From: Ganoderma boninense
Taxonomy: Eukaryota; Basidiomycota; Agaricomycetes; Polyporales; Polyporaceae
Assembly (NCBI GenBank): GCA_002900995.3
Contig: CM035306.1
Location: forward strand, 2,356,001 to 2,420,000
DNA: 64,000 nucleotides
Direction of reading: 5' to 3'
Shown here: one piece after another, positions 1 through 12,425 of the stretch
Position numbering within the stretch: position 1 is the stretch's first letter
Layout: each line of letters starts with the position of its first letter
The notes under the pieces: generated by a model
What the model saw: the letters and a program-made list of their open reading frames with translations, nothing else
Told to the model about the DNA's origin: nothing
Databases searched by the model: none
Program-made: the position numbers and the translations under genes

Positions 1-1486
1 CCCCACCAGTCAGGTCGATGCCCAGCTTGGCCTCCAGCTTCTTAAGTGCCCCCAGCGATCCGTCAATGGGTACCTCTGTAAGCAGGACAAACCCCAGGTT
101 CATACCATACGCATGTACGGAACGTGGAACGGGAACGTGTGGTAGTCAATGTCCATCACGATGACCCGTGTGATATGCACGTACGAATGGTTTCCATGCC
201 GAGCGTTTGCGCTGCTTTGAGGTTCCTGCATAATTCTTGTACGTCAGGACTGTCATGACGCGGCATAGAAGAGCGAGCCCGGCCGCACGCCTGAGCGCAG
301 ATGTCGCGATCCTTACATTCCGAGGTCGTCCAAGAACACCGCCTCGCCGGGTTGAATGCCATTGCGCTCGCAGGCAAGAAGGTATATTCCAGGTTCAGGC
401 TTCCTGGTCAGGTCATCGGCCCGAGCATGGTCAGTCACATCAAAACGGTAGCGATGTCGAAGGAGGTGAGAGGGGAGGGGAGTGGAGCTGGCGCCACCGC
501 GCACGCACCTCATTCCGAGCGTGCTGGAGTCACAGAAGTCGTCGAAGAGGGCGCGAAGCCGCGGAGGCGTCGCGCCGCCGTGATGCCAACCCAGATGCTC
601 GAGCTCGGCCTGCACGCTGAAGTTGGGGAACTGCTCATGCAGAGGCGGCGCATCGCCGATGATGTCGGCGTCGGATTTCGAGAAATTATTCGTGAGCGCG
701 ATGACTCGCCACGTCCCTCGGGCTGGATCGGAGGGTTAACGTGAGTCGCAGACAGGGCCCAGGGCAAGGGGGGAGAGGAAGGTACCTCTTATGCGTCTGA
801 TCGCCTCGACGACACGTTCGTCGAACTCGCCGCTCTCTCGCATCATGCGGCCGAACAGCTGACGTTTCCTTTCAGTCGCGCCCGCCTTCGGTGGAGGAAG
901 CCGGAGGGAAGGGAGAAGGGGCGCACCTCACGCCCGTCAATGTGCAGTGTTTCAGGGAGCCTCGGGCACGCTGCCGGCAGGACGTCACTTTACTTTTCCT
1001 CTTTGCATCCTGCGATGCGGCGCACATCTACAAACCTAGTCCGCGCCGCTTGCAGTACTTGACATACGCCGGATTGTTCACGTTCGTATCGGAAAGCTCA
1101 CGCCCAAAATGGTGGTAAAACGGGAAAAGGGACATCTCCCCTCGCTCGAACTTCTGCCAAGCTCCATGCGTGCCGCGCGCTGTGCTGGCAGCAGAGGGGA
1201 TGAATCGAATTTTCTGGATGAGAAAAGTGCTTATGGTAGCGAAGACTGATGGCGAGGGTGCTTACATTGCACAGTTAATGTAATTGTGGGGTATCCCGTA
1301 CTCTCGTTCGTATGCGGCAATGGCGATGAGCGGACTGCGGCAGACTACACCGCCGACCTGCAGAGAGCGGCAGCATTGTTAGCCTCGAAAGAGCGCAACA
1401 AGGTGCGGGGAACCATATGTGTGAATAATAGATGGTGGATATGTACCCACATCGAATATCACAGCTTTGAGATGGGGCGAAGTCAT
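1..1486 (-). CDS. HAD-superfamily hydrolase (ACAD10 / epoxide-hydrolase N-domain type), 3' end outside window
   Basis: Joined exons give MTSPHLKAVIFD then VGGVV, followed by CRSPLIAIAAYERE, WQKFERGEMSLFPFYHHFG, TLHIDGRE, LFGRMMRESGEF, WRVIALTNNFSK, KPEPGIYLLACERNG and AVFLDDLGM. These match HAD motif I, the helical cap, motif II (LTNN), motif III (K-P-P/E) and motif IV (DDLG), in order. The first exon is only 12 codons and ends at a GTGGGT donor; the start ATG at 1486 is the first in frame. In motif I the usual second Asp is replaced (FDVGGVV, D-x-G), as in the ACAD10-like branch, so phosphatase activity is doubtful. The substrate is unknown. The last visible codons (LGALKKLEAKLGIDLTG) resemble the normal C-terminus, so little is missing. 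The stop codon was not found. Confidence 0.85.
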
Positions 1487-2250
1487 GGCTGTATCTTAGA
1501 AAAGCGCTGGCTGGGAAGGGTTGTCTCTGCACCCAACGTCCGCTTGAGAGGCCGCAGGAGAGGTGGCCTTGTAGTGGAGTCGGCCTTGGACCCGTCGACG
1601 TTCGCTTTGGGGCGTGCGGTGGGAGTGCAAGCTGGCAATGTCGGTGTCCTTGGTACGGTCCGGCTCGGGTATAATTGAGGCCGCTTGTGGGCGCAGGTCA
1701 TATGATTGTGTTGTTCGTCCGAGATCTCATTGAGATTGACTTTCCTCTTCTTGGTCTCTAATCGGGATAGGACGGGGTCGAAAGCATCTGCATGTTGCAC
1801 GAGAGGAACTCGAAGGACACGCACAACGGCAGGAGATCGCCCGGCTGGCTTTTGCAGCGAGCGTAAGTAGTCGATGACGGTGAGCGGCCCGACCAGGTTG
1901 CCGCCGGCAATGCCGAGGTCGCACCTACTACGTCATGCAGTACATTCTCGCCATGACTCCGACCTATGCTCATGCGTTCTACTCTGTTCTACTTCCGTCT
2001 TTACCTATGGGACGTGCTCGTCCATCCGAGGTACTTGCTGGCACTGGTGACATGTGCGAAGCGCACATCGTCGTAGAATCCCGGGTCGCTCACATGGGCT
2101 GTCAGGCCGGCCGGAACAGGAAGTCTAGTGGGAAAGCGGCACCGGGGGCACTGCGGTCAAACCAGTCAGCCTTGGCCTCGGGAGGAGCGCTGGTACATAC
2201 CTGGAGCTTTATTCGATTGCACTGGGCTTTACAGCCATTGCCAAGCTGAA
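1483..2250 (-). CDS. Unrecognised protein, possible Cys-containing N-terminus and basic C-terminus
   Basis: Two blocks read as coding. One begins after a CTGAC branch point and CGCAG acceptor (CPRCRFPTRLPVPAGL, then DPGFYDDVRFAHVTSASKY). The second begins DLGIAGGNLVGPLTVIDYL and continues through a nuclear-localisation-like KKRKV to a stop at 1485-1483. An upstream piece (GNGCKAQCNRIKLQ) would put several Cys residues before CPRC, suggesting a metal-binding knuckle, but its start codon was not settled. I do not recognise the family. The stop TGA overlaps the ATG of the next gene (ATGA). The true 5' end may lie between 2250 and 2450. The model is tentative. Confidence 0.35.
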
Positions 2251-2455
2251 CTGGGGAGATAGGATGGTGTGCGGGCACTGCAGAGAGGAGTCAGCACAGC
2301 TGCGCACGGCAGAGAGGGAGACACAGCCTGGGGAGGCTCACTTGGACATCTGCCGGAGGCGGACTCTTAAGGGCGTCAACAGGCCACATCGGTGTCATTT
2401 GCCCCTTTGGCGTCGCCCAGCCTCTCTCCATCCATCCACATCCTCCCCTCATTGA

Positions 2456-3786
<1,331 letters not shown>

Positions 3787-4630
3787 TCGCGCCTCTCCCT
3801 CGGACCGTCCACGACTGTCGGCATGTCGTCCACCTGCCTTGTATAATCTCGCCATGATTGTCATGACCGTACCGTATGACCGGACCGTAATTCGACTCGG
3901 AACGATTGTCCCCGCTGGGCCATCATGTATGTCTCCTTGTACAAGTTGTTGTGTCTTCCAGAGCCTTCTGTAATGATATTGTCGCGGAGTGTGCGAATCG
4001 TTATTATCCCTTGCAAGACGGCTTTCCTTTTTTCGAAAAATAATAACCGTTGGACTTCAGAAGCTGCCCGTTGAACAGGGAGTGACAACGTTCGCGATCG
4101 GAGACCCTGGTATAGATGCGCGCCTATAGCCTGAGGACGGCAACACGGGGAAGGTTGTGGGCGTACTCGGAAATGCCGAAGTTCCCACCCGCTGCTGAAG
4201 TGGCGACTCGCTGGCCATTGCACTTGGACTCTTGTCAACGGCTCCGCCGACCGCGACTGACCGACTCTGGAGTCGGACGCTGGTTTACGCGTCGGCACGG
4301 CTGCATAGAGCGACTCCGGGCCGTCGTGTGCGTATGGGCTCGTCCAACTTTCACATGTTCGCACTGGCCGGGTGCTAACCATACCCGCATTGGCCAGCTT
4401 CCTCCCGACACGTACCCTCCAACACCTCGCCCTCGACGCCGACGCTCTTCACACACTTCAGGACAACGTACAGTACACGAGAGGAGCCATATAGACCATT
4501 TCAATACAGGTAAGCCTGTCCTCGCGCCGACCATTGCAGTGTCAAACCCCCAGCACTTGACTCCTCCGCTTCTCTTCTCTCCTTCCTTTAAATACCTCCG
4601 CGTCGACGTCCCGCTCCTTTCTCCTCCAAG
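3787..4630. other. Intergenic region and leader of the acyl-CoA synthetase
   Basis: No convincing exons on either strand. It holds the 3' flank of the PEF gene and the promoter and leader of the next gene. A strong donor (CAG|GTAAGCC at 4510) and an AG directly before the ATG (4630) suggest a 5'-UTR intron of about 121 bp ending exactly at the start codon. Confidence 0.5.
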
Positions 4631-7600
4631 ATGGCTGCATCAAAGTTTGCATATCTTCCCGTCCCCATGCCCGCGGACGCAGACTACGAGAAGCAATGCA
4701 AAGAGGTGCCTGGCACAAAGCGCCCTGGACAGACAGGTATGTCTCTCACCAGCCTGACCACGTTCCCGCAAGCTGACCACGCAACTGGCACCGCTGCGTT
4801 CTGATTCTCAAAGCACACTACCGCTCATGTACGTGCCTTTCCATCCTTAGTCTCAGGGTTCCTCCCTAACTCTCCACTGCACCCAAAAACCAATCGCCAT
4901 TTCTACCCTTCTCTTCTCTGCCTCGCCTTCTCGCACTCTCGTATCCTCCGAATTGCGGTCCATACCTCCAGCGCTGGAACCATTCCTGGACCTCAAATCG
5001 CCAAATGTCTTTACGAACCTTCTCGAGATCTTTGACGAGGGTCTGCGTCGCGCGAACGGGGGTCCATTTCTCGGCCACCGCCCCATCATTTCGGAGAAAC
5101 CACTCAAGTACGCAGACCACCATGTATGGCAGACGTGGCCCGAGGTCGATGCGCGGCGGCGCGCGCTGGGGAGCGCGCTCCACAAGCTCTTCCAGGATGG
5201 CACGCTGAGTGGCGGGGACTTGCCTACGGTCGGAATTTGGAGCAAGAATTGCCCCAGTATGTTTCATGTTACCTATCGCAATCCTCCCTCGCATTGATAT
5301 AAATGCTCGCGCACAATAGACTGGCAGGTCATTGATTTGTCTTTGCAAGCCTATGGTAAGGTCGGCGTGAGCTTGTACGATACTTTGGGAAAAGATTCTG
5401 CAGGTGCGTCGCTTGGCTTTTGGGGGTTTCAAGAAGGGTTTCTGAGGCCTAGGACCGGTGCTTGTTTCGGCAGAGTTCATGTGAGCAAGTCTCCTTTTGT
5501 ATGAGCCAGTCTTGCATCTCGTACTCACCGCTCGTTTCTCTAGCATCAACCACGCCGAACTCACTGTCATTTTTGCGACACCGGCCCATATACCCTCGCT
5601 ATTAAAGCTGGCACCAAAATGCCCGAAATTGAAAATGATCGTTGCCATGGATCCACTGTCTGCTGAAATGAAGGCCGCCTTGTCCGCTTGGGGCGAGACC
5701 CTCAACATCCATGTGAAGGAGCAGCTGGAGCGTGCGTGCATCGTTCATAGAGACATTGTTAGCCTTAGGTTGACTTGTGAGTAGTGGAGGAGTTTGGTCG
5801 TGCCAACCTCCTCGACGTGCTCCCGGCCACCTCGGAGCAGGTCGCGACCATTTGCTACACCTCGGGAACGACTGGTCTCCCAAAGGGTGTTGTCCTCACC
5901 CATGGTGCTCTGGCCCAGGCCGCGCATGGTTATATGTACCAGTTTGACATGGACAACGAGACGACATTGATATCCTTCCTCCCTCTTGCTCATATCTATC
6001 AGGTGAGCATTGGGAGGCACATGTTGTTGCATCCGTTCTGAATTGATGTGTTCGCACTTACAGCGCATCATGGAGCTCATCGCCATGGGCATGGGTGCCC
6101 AGATTGGGTACACTACTGGCGACCCTTTGAACCTTCTTGATGACCTCGCGGTCCTGAAGCCTCACTTCTTCCCGACGGTGCCGCGGGTTATCAACAGAAT
6201 TTACCAGTCTGCCATGGCCGCAGGCACCGCGCCTGGCATCAAAGGAGCCCTCTTCCGCAGGGCGGTCGCGACCAAACTCCATAACTTGCGCACCGCGGGG
6301 ACGTTCCATCATGCATTTTACGACCGTCTCGTTTTCCGGAAGGTTCGTGCTTCAGCCACCTCTTACCTTACTATCAAGTTGACGTGTCACCACTTTCCCT
6401 AGCTCGCAGCCGTCCTCGGTGGCCGTATGCGGCTTTTCACGTCTGGTTCTGCGCCTATCAGCGCCAATGTCATGGATTTCATGAAAATTGGCATTCTCAG
6501 TGAGGTCATTGAAGGTATACAACGTTCTTTGCTACCATGTTAATCATCAGCATTGACGACTTCCGTTATAGGGTGAAGTGTAATTGATCGCAAAGATCGA
6601 GCCTAAATTGACTCGGTTCTCTTCTAGGTACGGAATGACGGAGAATTGCGCCAGCTTCGTCCGGACATGGACCTACGACCCCAAGTCAAGCGGGACCGTG
6701 GGTGCGCCGCTGCCGAACTGCGAACTCAAGCTCATCGATGTCCCCTCTATGGGTTACTCTGCGGAGGACAAGCCTTATCCCCGTGGTGAGATCTGCATGC
6801 GCGGAGAGCAGCGGTTCACTTGCTATTACAAGGGTTAGATTTGCCAGTTTAGTCCTAAGGTTGAAACATGTCTAACGATCGGCCGACGATAGACCCGAAG
6901 AAGACCGCGGAGACGATCGACGAGGAAGGCTGGCTGCATACTGGCGACGTTGGTTTGCTCGACAGTGCGCTTCGTCTCAAGATCATCGACCGTGTAAAGG
7001 CTAGTAATCGTACTCGCACGAGCCCATACAGGCACAAGCTCATTTAGAACACGCTTCTACGCCACAGAACATCATGAAGCTTTCTCAGGGCGAGTACGTC
7101 GCTCTCGAGAACATCGAGAGTATCTACGGTGGCAGCGCCCTCGTGGCGCAGCTCTATGTCCACGGCGACTCGCTCCAATCGTACCTGATCGGCGTCGCGG
7201 TCCCGGACCCCGTGCAGTTCGCGGCGCTCGTGTCCCGAGTCCGGGGAAAGCCCGTCTCTCCCGACGACACCACAGCGCTCGGTGAGGCTACAAAGGACCC
7301 GCAGATCGTCGCCGCGTTCCTGGCAGAGCTCCAGAAGCACGTACGAAAGCACCAGCTCAAAGGGTGCGTACCGCGTCCGCTTCGCCCCGTGCTCGCGTCC
7401 TCCTCGCTCACACACACACTCTCTCTGTCGCTCAACGGGACGTAGGTTCGAGCAACTGAAGCGGATCCATCTGACCCTCGAGCTTTTGTCTACCGAGAAC
7501 GGCTGCCTGACGCCGACCCTGAAGATCCGGAGGTGCGTCCAACTCGGCTGCCGTTCGTTCGCGCGTGCAGAAGGGCCAAACGTTAACTGTAAATCTTCTC

Positions 7601-7729
7601 CCTCTCTTGCCGTCGGCGCGCGCGTGTTCGGCGTTTTGCAGGAAGGAGACGTACGAGTTCTTCAAAGGGCCGCTCGACGCGCTGTACGCGCTCGGCGAGC
7701 CCGGCAGCAATGGCCCGGCCCGACTTTAG
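4631..7729 (+). CDS. FAA1: Long-chain fatty acyl-CoA synthetase (FAA1/LACS type)
   Basis: Activates long-chain fatty acids to acyl-CoA with ATP, feeding lipid synthesis and beta-oxidation. The adenylate-forming signature [11 protein letters not shown], the linker block [54 protein letters not shown] and the C-terminal [12 protein letters not shown] are all present, in order. It has many exons and a length of about 680-700 residues, normal for the family. No signal peptide was seen. Between EVIE and YGMTEN the reading frame needs a one-nucleotide exon (G at 6572) between two normal introns (6515-6571 and 6573-6627). Removing the whole block as one intron puts a stop right after the junction. 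The start codon lies directly after a likely 5'-UTR intron. FAA1 names the family; which yeast paralogue is closest cannot be told here. Confidence 0.95.
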
Positions 7730-8107
7730 ATGTCAGCGTCGTCGACGGACGCTGTCGTGAGGACTTAAAGCCCTCGCAGGGTGTGGGGTGCTCGGATATT
7801 GTAGAACTCTCTTCAATTTTCGATTGTCGTGGGGCAGGGCAGAGTCGTCTACTGCGTGTACGTGTACCGGCACGCCGCCGTCATGTTGTAATCTACAGTT
7901 GTCTAATGGGCTGTTCTATGCAAAAGAAAAACAGTGAGATGAGAACTCCAGGAGGGCGAGATCATGATGCGGAGAGGGGACGAGAATGTGGGATGTAGTA
8001 CGACAACAAAAATAGCAGTACAGTGCAGGGACCGTGGACGTCTATCTAACCACTGCCACACTCTGCACAGCGCGGTGACACTAGGTCGTGGGGCCCATCC
8101 TGGGTCT
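7730..8107. other. Intergenic region between convergent genes
   Basis: 3' flanks of the acyl-CoA synthetase (+) and the MFS transporter (-). No coding signal or repeat seen. Confidence 0.6.
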
Positions 8108-10266
8108 TCAGGAAGGGACGGGACTCCGTCGCCCTTCGGCGATGCGGCGGGAGAGGGTGGTGCCGAGGAAGCAGATGGTGGTCATCACCATCACCCAGAG
8201 GTACCGGAGGAGGATGAAGTCGTATCCGATGGAGAAGGCGAGGAGAGAGCTCGCGAAGGCGGGGCTGAAGGAGCGTGAGAGGCACTGTGGAGCAGGAGGA
8301 AGAAACGTCAGCGGGTGGGAGGGCCGCACCGGTGGCTGTATGCGCACCATTGCAAACTGTGTGATCCCGTTGGTCACGCCGAGCGATGTGGGGTCGGGGG
8401 CAGCTTCCTTGACGAGGATCATGCTCACGCTGTAAGTAGAGTGGGGATGGGAGGGGTCGAGTTAGTCAGCCGTGAGTCAAACTCTCTGCTGCATATTAAA
8501 GGAGTCGTGCACTCACGAGAAGGCGAGCGCGGCCGAGCGGGATATCGTCAAAATCACGAATATGCCTATCCATACGAGCGTTTTTGCGGCGGGGTCGAGC
8601 TCACCAGTGGCGAGGTCGGGGGTGCCCATGCGCGCGAGGATATTGAGCCCGGGGAGGAGGACGAAGCAGAAGGGCCAGAGGCCCATGCAGAAATTGTACA
8701 TGCGGGCGTTGTCGAAACGGCGCAGGAGATATGGCATGCAGAAGAGCTGCAGGAAGATGGAGACGCAGCCAGATATCGAAAGCGCGTACCCAATTTGCGT
8801 AGCCTGGAGATGGGGGTGGTTAGGTGTGGAAAGGAGCTAAAAGGGAAAACGGAGAAGACGTACGTTGAACGCAAGTCCCCCTTGAGAAATAGACGTGTAG
8901 CAGAAGAGGACTGACGGCAGGGAGATATCAGCGGGATGTTAAAGCTTCCAGGGCACGTACGTACCGAACATGACATCAAAAGCTGTTGTACTGGAGGCTA
9001 GAATTCAGCAACGATGACCAGAATCGTAGGAACATGATGGACTGACATGAATGACAAACCGGCACCACTCAGGCAGAGCGCACGGATGAGGGGAATACTA
9101 AGAAGGTACCGGATACTTGCAGGTTGTGGGGGCTTCTCAAACACTCCGCTGTGACACTCGGACATCTGAATGTCATCCTTTTGCCTGGATTGCTTGCTAG
9201 GCAGCGTCTGATTGAAGCTATAGTGAGCACAACTTCCTTGTACTGTAATGCGTCGGGTACATACCTCTCCAAGGTAGAAGTACCCATACAGGCAGCCGGT
9301 CCACGCGATTGCGGCCGCGGCTATACATGGCAAAAGATAAGGGTACCGGCGGAACAACTCAATGTCAAGCCACTCGAACTTGGTCGCTGGATTCGATAAA
9401 AGCCCGCCCATGAGAGGGCTTTATGCGACAGGCATGAGTTCGTGTTTACGGAGACTTTGAAGCTAATGTGTTCTTACCCAATAATGGCACCTAACGGCCA
9501 GCATAAGCCATAAAGCGGGAAAGCGATCGCTTGATTTGTCGAATCGGTGATTTCTCCCAAGACAGAGTGAATGACCGCGATGTTGCCGGAGAAGAGACCA
9601 CCTTGATAATAGCAAGAGTCTAGAAGTAACCGCGGGACTTGGTGGAGGTTGCTTACCGAGGGATCGTGCAAACAGGACGCCGCCTAGAGTGGAAGAGAGG
9701 CCCATGAAAACAGTGGCAAGACCGATGCCAAATATGCCGGCAAGAACAATGGGCCTACGGCCGATAACATCTAATTTGAATATAAGGATTTGCGAAAGCC
9801 TCTGAGGGTAGGCAGGCATACCAGATAGCCTTGCCCACTGATATATGGAAACGACCTGAGCGACAGCAAAGCTGCTCTCCTGGACATATATGCCGAGAAT
9901 TTAGCGTCGTTCTTTAACGCCTTCCCAGTTGGGAAGCGAAGGGCAGTGGCAGTGGAGGTGTGGACTTACGACGAGGCCACTGTAGAAGCCGATTTTGGAG
10001 GGGTCGTCGGTCAAATGGAGGTGGTCCATCATCTCGTTCACGTAGGGAAAGATTTGTGTGAAGACGATGGGGTCGACGAGCCGGACCACGCACAAGGTCG
10101 CGAGCTGGGCCTTGGGGAGGGGCGTGGGCTTGGCGGGCGCGGACGACTTTTGGTTCTCCAGGGCGCTATCGTCGTTGAGGGAGTCATAATCGTCGAAGAG
10201 GTGGCGAGCCTCTGGACGAGGGGACTCGGACTCGGGGCTGAAGGAGGAATGGCGGTCGATGGCCAT
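8108..10266 (-). CDS. MFS transporter, DHA1-like (ZIF1/ZIFL-type general substrate transporter)
   Basis: Membrane carrier of the major facilitator superfamily. A hydrophilic N-terminal tail of about 60 residues rich in Ser/Asp/Pro precedes TM1 (TLCVVRLVDPIVFTQIFPYV). The MFS loop 2-3 motif is visible as DVIGRRPIVLAG, and further membrane segments include GGLFSGNIAVIHSVLGEITD, FPLYGLCWPLGAIIG, NPATKFEWL then LPCIAAAAIAWTGCLYGYFY, and ISGCVSIFLQLF. It has about ten short exons and roughly 500 residues. The RLVDPIVFTQIFPYVNEM start is typical of a fungal group related to plant ZIFL transporters. The substrate cannot be read from the sequence. It ends EGRRSPVPS-stop. Confidence 0.88.
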
Positions 10267-10901
10267 GGCGCCTAGTCAGGTCGTGGGGGCAGCGACGAGA
10301 GAGAGGGCAGCATCGAGGGAAGGGGGCGAGGGAACATTTAAAAGAGCTTGTGACTTCTGAGCTTCTTGGTTCGCAGGGAGGGCTTGAGCCGCTTGACAAA
10401 TCGATTTACGTCTCCCGTACGGGCAGCCGTGCACGGCGCTCGTCGTGAGCTTTCAAGTGACCTCGGTTAAACGTCCTGCAATTGCAAGAAAACACAGGTC
10501 TTACGCCGCATGATGGGCAGAGCAGACGGATTGCTGCTGTGATATTTGCGAGGATTGCAGTTGGCGTTGTCGGACCGAGGTGGGAGAAGTGCATTCTCCG
10601 AGCACTGAACGAGGGCGAAGAAGGCGACCGGTTTTAGCTCCAGTTACTTGCGCCGCGTCGGACAGGGCCGATGCACCTCCGATTCGGGCGTTGAGTGCGG
10701 CGCGGTGGCGGTCCAGACCGCAGGCCGGGCCGGCCCCGGGGCGATGGAGGAGGGAAGAGGGGCAGGTGCCGGTGATGGGCGGCGGGTCGCTCTGTTGTGA
10801 ACCACCCAGTCTCGGTCTCAGTCTCAGTCTCAGTCTCCGTTTCCGTCTCCGTCGTCTCAGCCTGGTCTCCTCGTCCGCCCCACGAACATACCACGCCCGC
10901 C
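10267..10901. other. Divergent intergenic region with a simple repeat
   Basis: Separates the MFS gene (-) from the KEN-box protein gene (+), so it should hold two promoters. Apart from the CTCAGT-type repeat near its right end, no conserved element was recognised. Confidence 0.6.
10808..10860. repeat. Degenerate CTCAGT/CTCCGT hexanucleotide microsatellite
   Basis: Successive GTCTCA units drift into GTCTCC and GTTTCC, about eight units in all. It lies 40-90 bp before the next start codon, so it probably sits in the leader or core promoter. Confidence 0.85.
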
Positions 10902-11766
10902 ATGAATTTTAATTCCAACGACAACCTCGTTCTCGTTGCGCCCCGCCCAGTCCGCCTTGCCTCTGGTGCCGCTCCTTTCCCCTTTCATGCCCCCATCGCA
11001 CATCGCCCCCGATCTCGTGCCGCCCTCTTGTCCGCCGCCGCAGATGCCTTCGACCGCTTGAAGCTTGTCGATGACCACCCCGATCAGCAGGCTGAACTAT
11101 CCGACAAGGATCCTCTATCTCCCCGCCCATCGCCTCGGTAAGTATCTCTCCCGATCCACAATCACTACCCCCCCCCCTTCCATGAGATCCTCTCCCATCC
11201 CGCCCCCGTCCGCCTTCGTCGCCTCATCGTACTCACTCCACGTCTATCTCACACAGCTCGACCCCTGCCGAGGCTCTTGAAGAGTTTCTCTCCATCTTGC
11301 ACCATCCAGCTACCATCCGCTTCCAGCCTACCTCTCCTATCCTCCGCACAACCAACCACAACACCCACTTCTTCACCTACCGTCGCCAGACGCCATGCAG
11401 CCTAAGTCCTTCCCTTCCCTCTGAGGGGCTCGGATTGACTCTTGGTGATCGTGCTGACGATAAGGAGAACGACACCATTTCCTACCCATTCAAACTCTTG
11501 GGTACTTCTCTAGGTCCGTCCTCCAGTTCGCTCTTGTTCGTCAACCGCCTGATCATACTCATTGTCGATCCCGTACAATAGGATCTCCTGTCTCTCGCAT
11601 GCAGACGCGCAACCCCTTCCAGCGGCACCCGTCTTACGAGACTAGCGTCGCGGGGCTTCTCCGTCCTGCCTCAGCCCTCTCTCCTCCTCCCACCCTGGCG
11701 CTCTCGCCCGCGGCTATCCCCCTCCCGTTACCCACGCCCGATGAAATGGATCTCGAGGCTGCGTAG
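10902..11766 (+). CDS. Small, probably disordered protein with KEN- and D-box-like motifs; function unknown
   Basis: Three exons join cleanly: exon 1 from MNFNSNDNLVLVAP to PLSPRPSPR, exon 2 STPAEALEEFLSILHHP to SYPFKLLG, exon 3 SPVSRMQTRNPFQRHPSYE to PTPDEMDLEAA-stop. The first intron (about 119 bp) contains a C9 run. The protein is about 230 residues, rich in Pro, Ser, Leu and Asp, with no membrane segment or signal peptide. It contains DDKENDT (a KEN box) and RAALLSAA (RxxL), which in other proteins are degrons for the anaphase-promoting complex. I do not recognise a family. Exon phases and acceptors support it being a real gene. Confidence 0.65.
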
Positions 11767-12425
11767 GTGTCATGATGATATCCAAACCATCCTCGCATGA
11801 GTCGTAACGCCCCAGCTCTCGTGGGGCCCAGTGTTCATCACTCCAAGCTCACAGCTGCACAGCTATCGCACCATCCCTGCTGTCGTTGTTCATCTCCTCT
11901 TTGCAGCACCAGTACATATCCTCATCCTCGCCCTTGTTTTCATAGTCCCTCCCTCACACCGAAATTAGCTTACTATCTATCTCCATATATTATTATTACA
12001 TAGCATCTCGCGAGCGTCATGATATCCTCTGTACTGGCCGCCGACGTCGCCTTCTCAGTGTACCATTAGCGAGTTTTACGTAGTACCTTTTCTCAGAGTC
12101 TTGACATTGATGTTTTATGATATAGTGACTTCAGGAGACCTTAGCGTTATGTTCGTATTTGCAGTCCTCGAACTGTCCACTACCTTGTAATGGGTTTTCC
12201 TCTTCTATACACGGATTTACTTAAGCGCATAATGCTGAAGCCATGCGGGGAAGGAACGGCCGCAAAGCCCGATCGGGAACTTGCGAAGTAACATATATTC
12301 TAGTAAGTTAAGCGGCAGTGCTGCATGCCTCTTGAAGTTGGTCCACCCTTCCGAGTCGATGCGTCACCGTCACACGCATAGATCCCAACCAAGCTGGTTC
12401 GTCAAGCACGACTCCCTCGAACAGT
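11767..12425. other. Intergenic region
   Basis: 3' flank of the preceding gene and upstream region of PIG-Y. AT-richer than its neighbours; no exon, RNA gene or repeat recognised. Confidence 0.6.

Noticed and set aside
4866..5741. 291-codon minus-strand ORF
   Set aside because: Lies fully antisense to conserved acyl-CoA synthetase exons; a mirror of GC-rich codon use.
10808..10860. CRISPR-like or regulatory tandem array
   Set aside because: Contiguous degenerate hexamers without spacers; a microsatellite.
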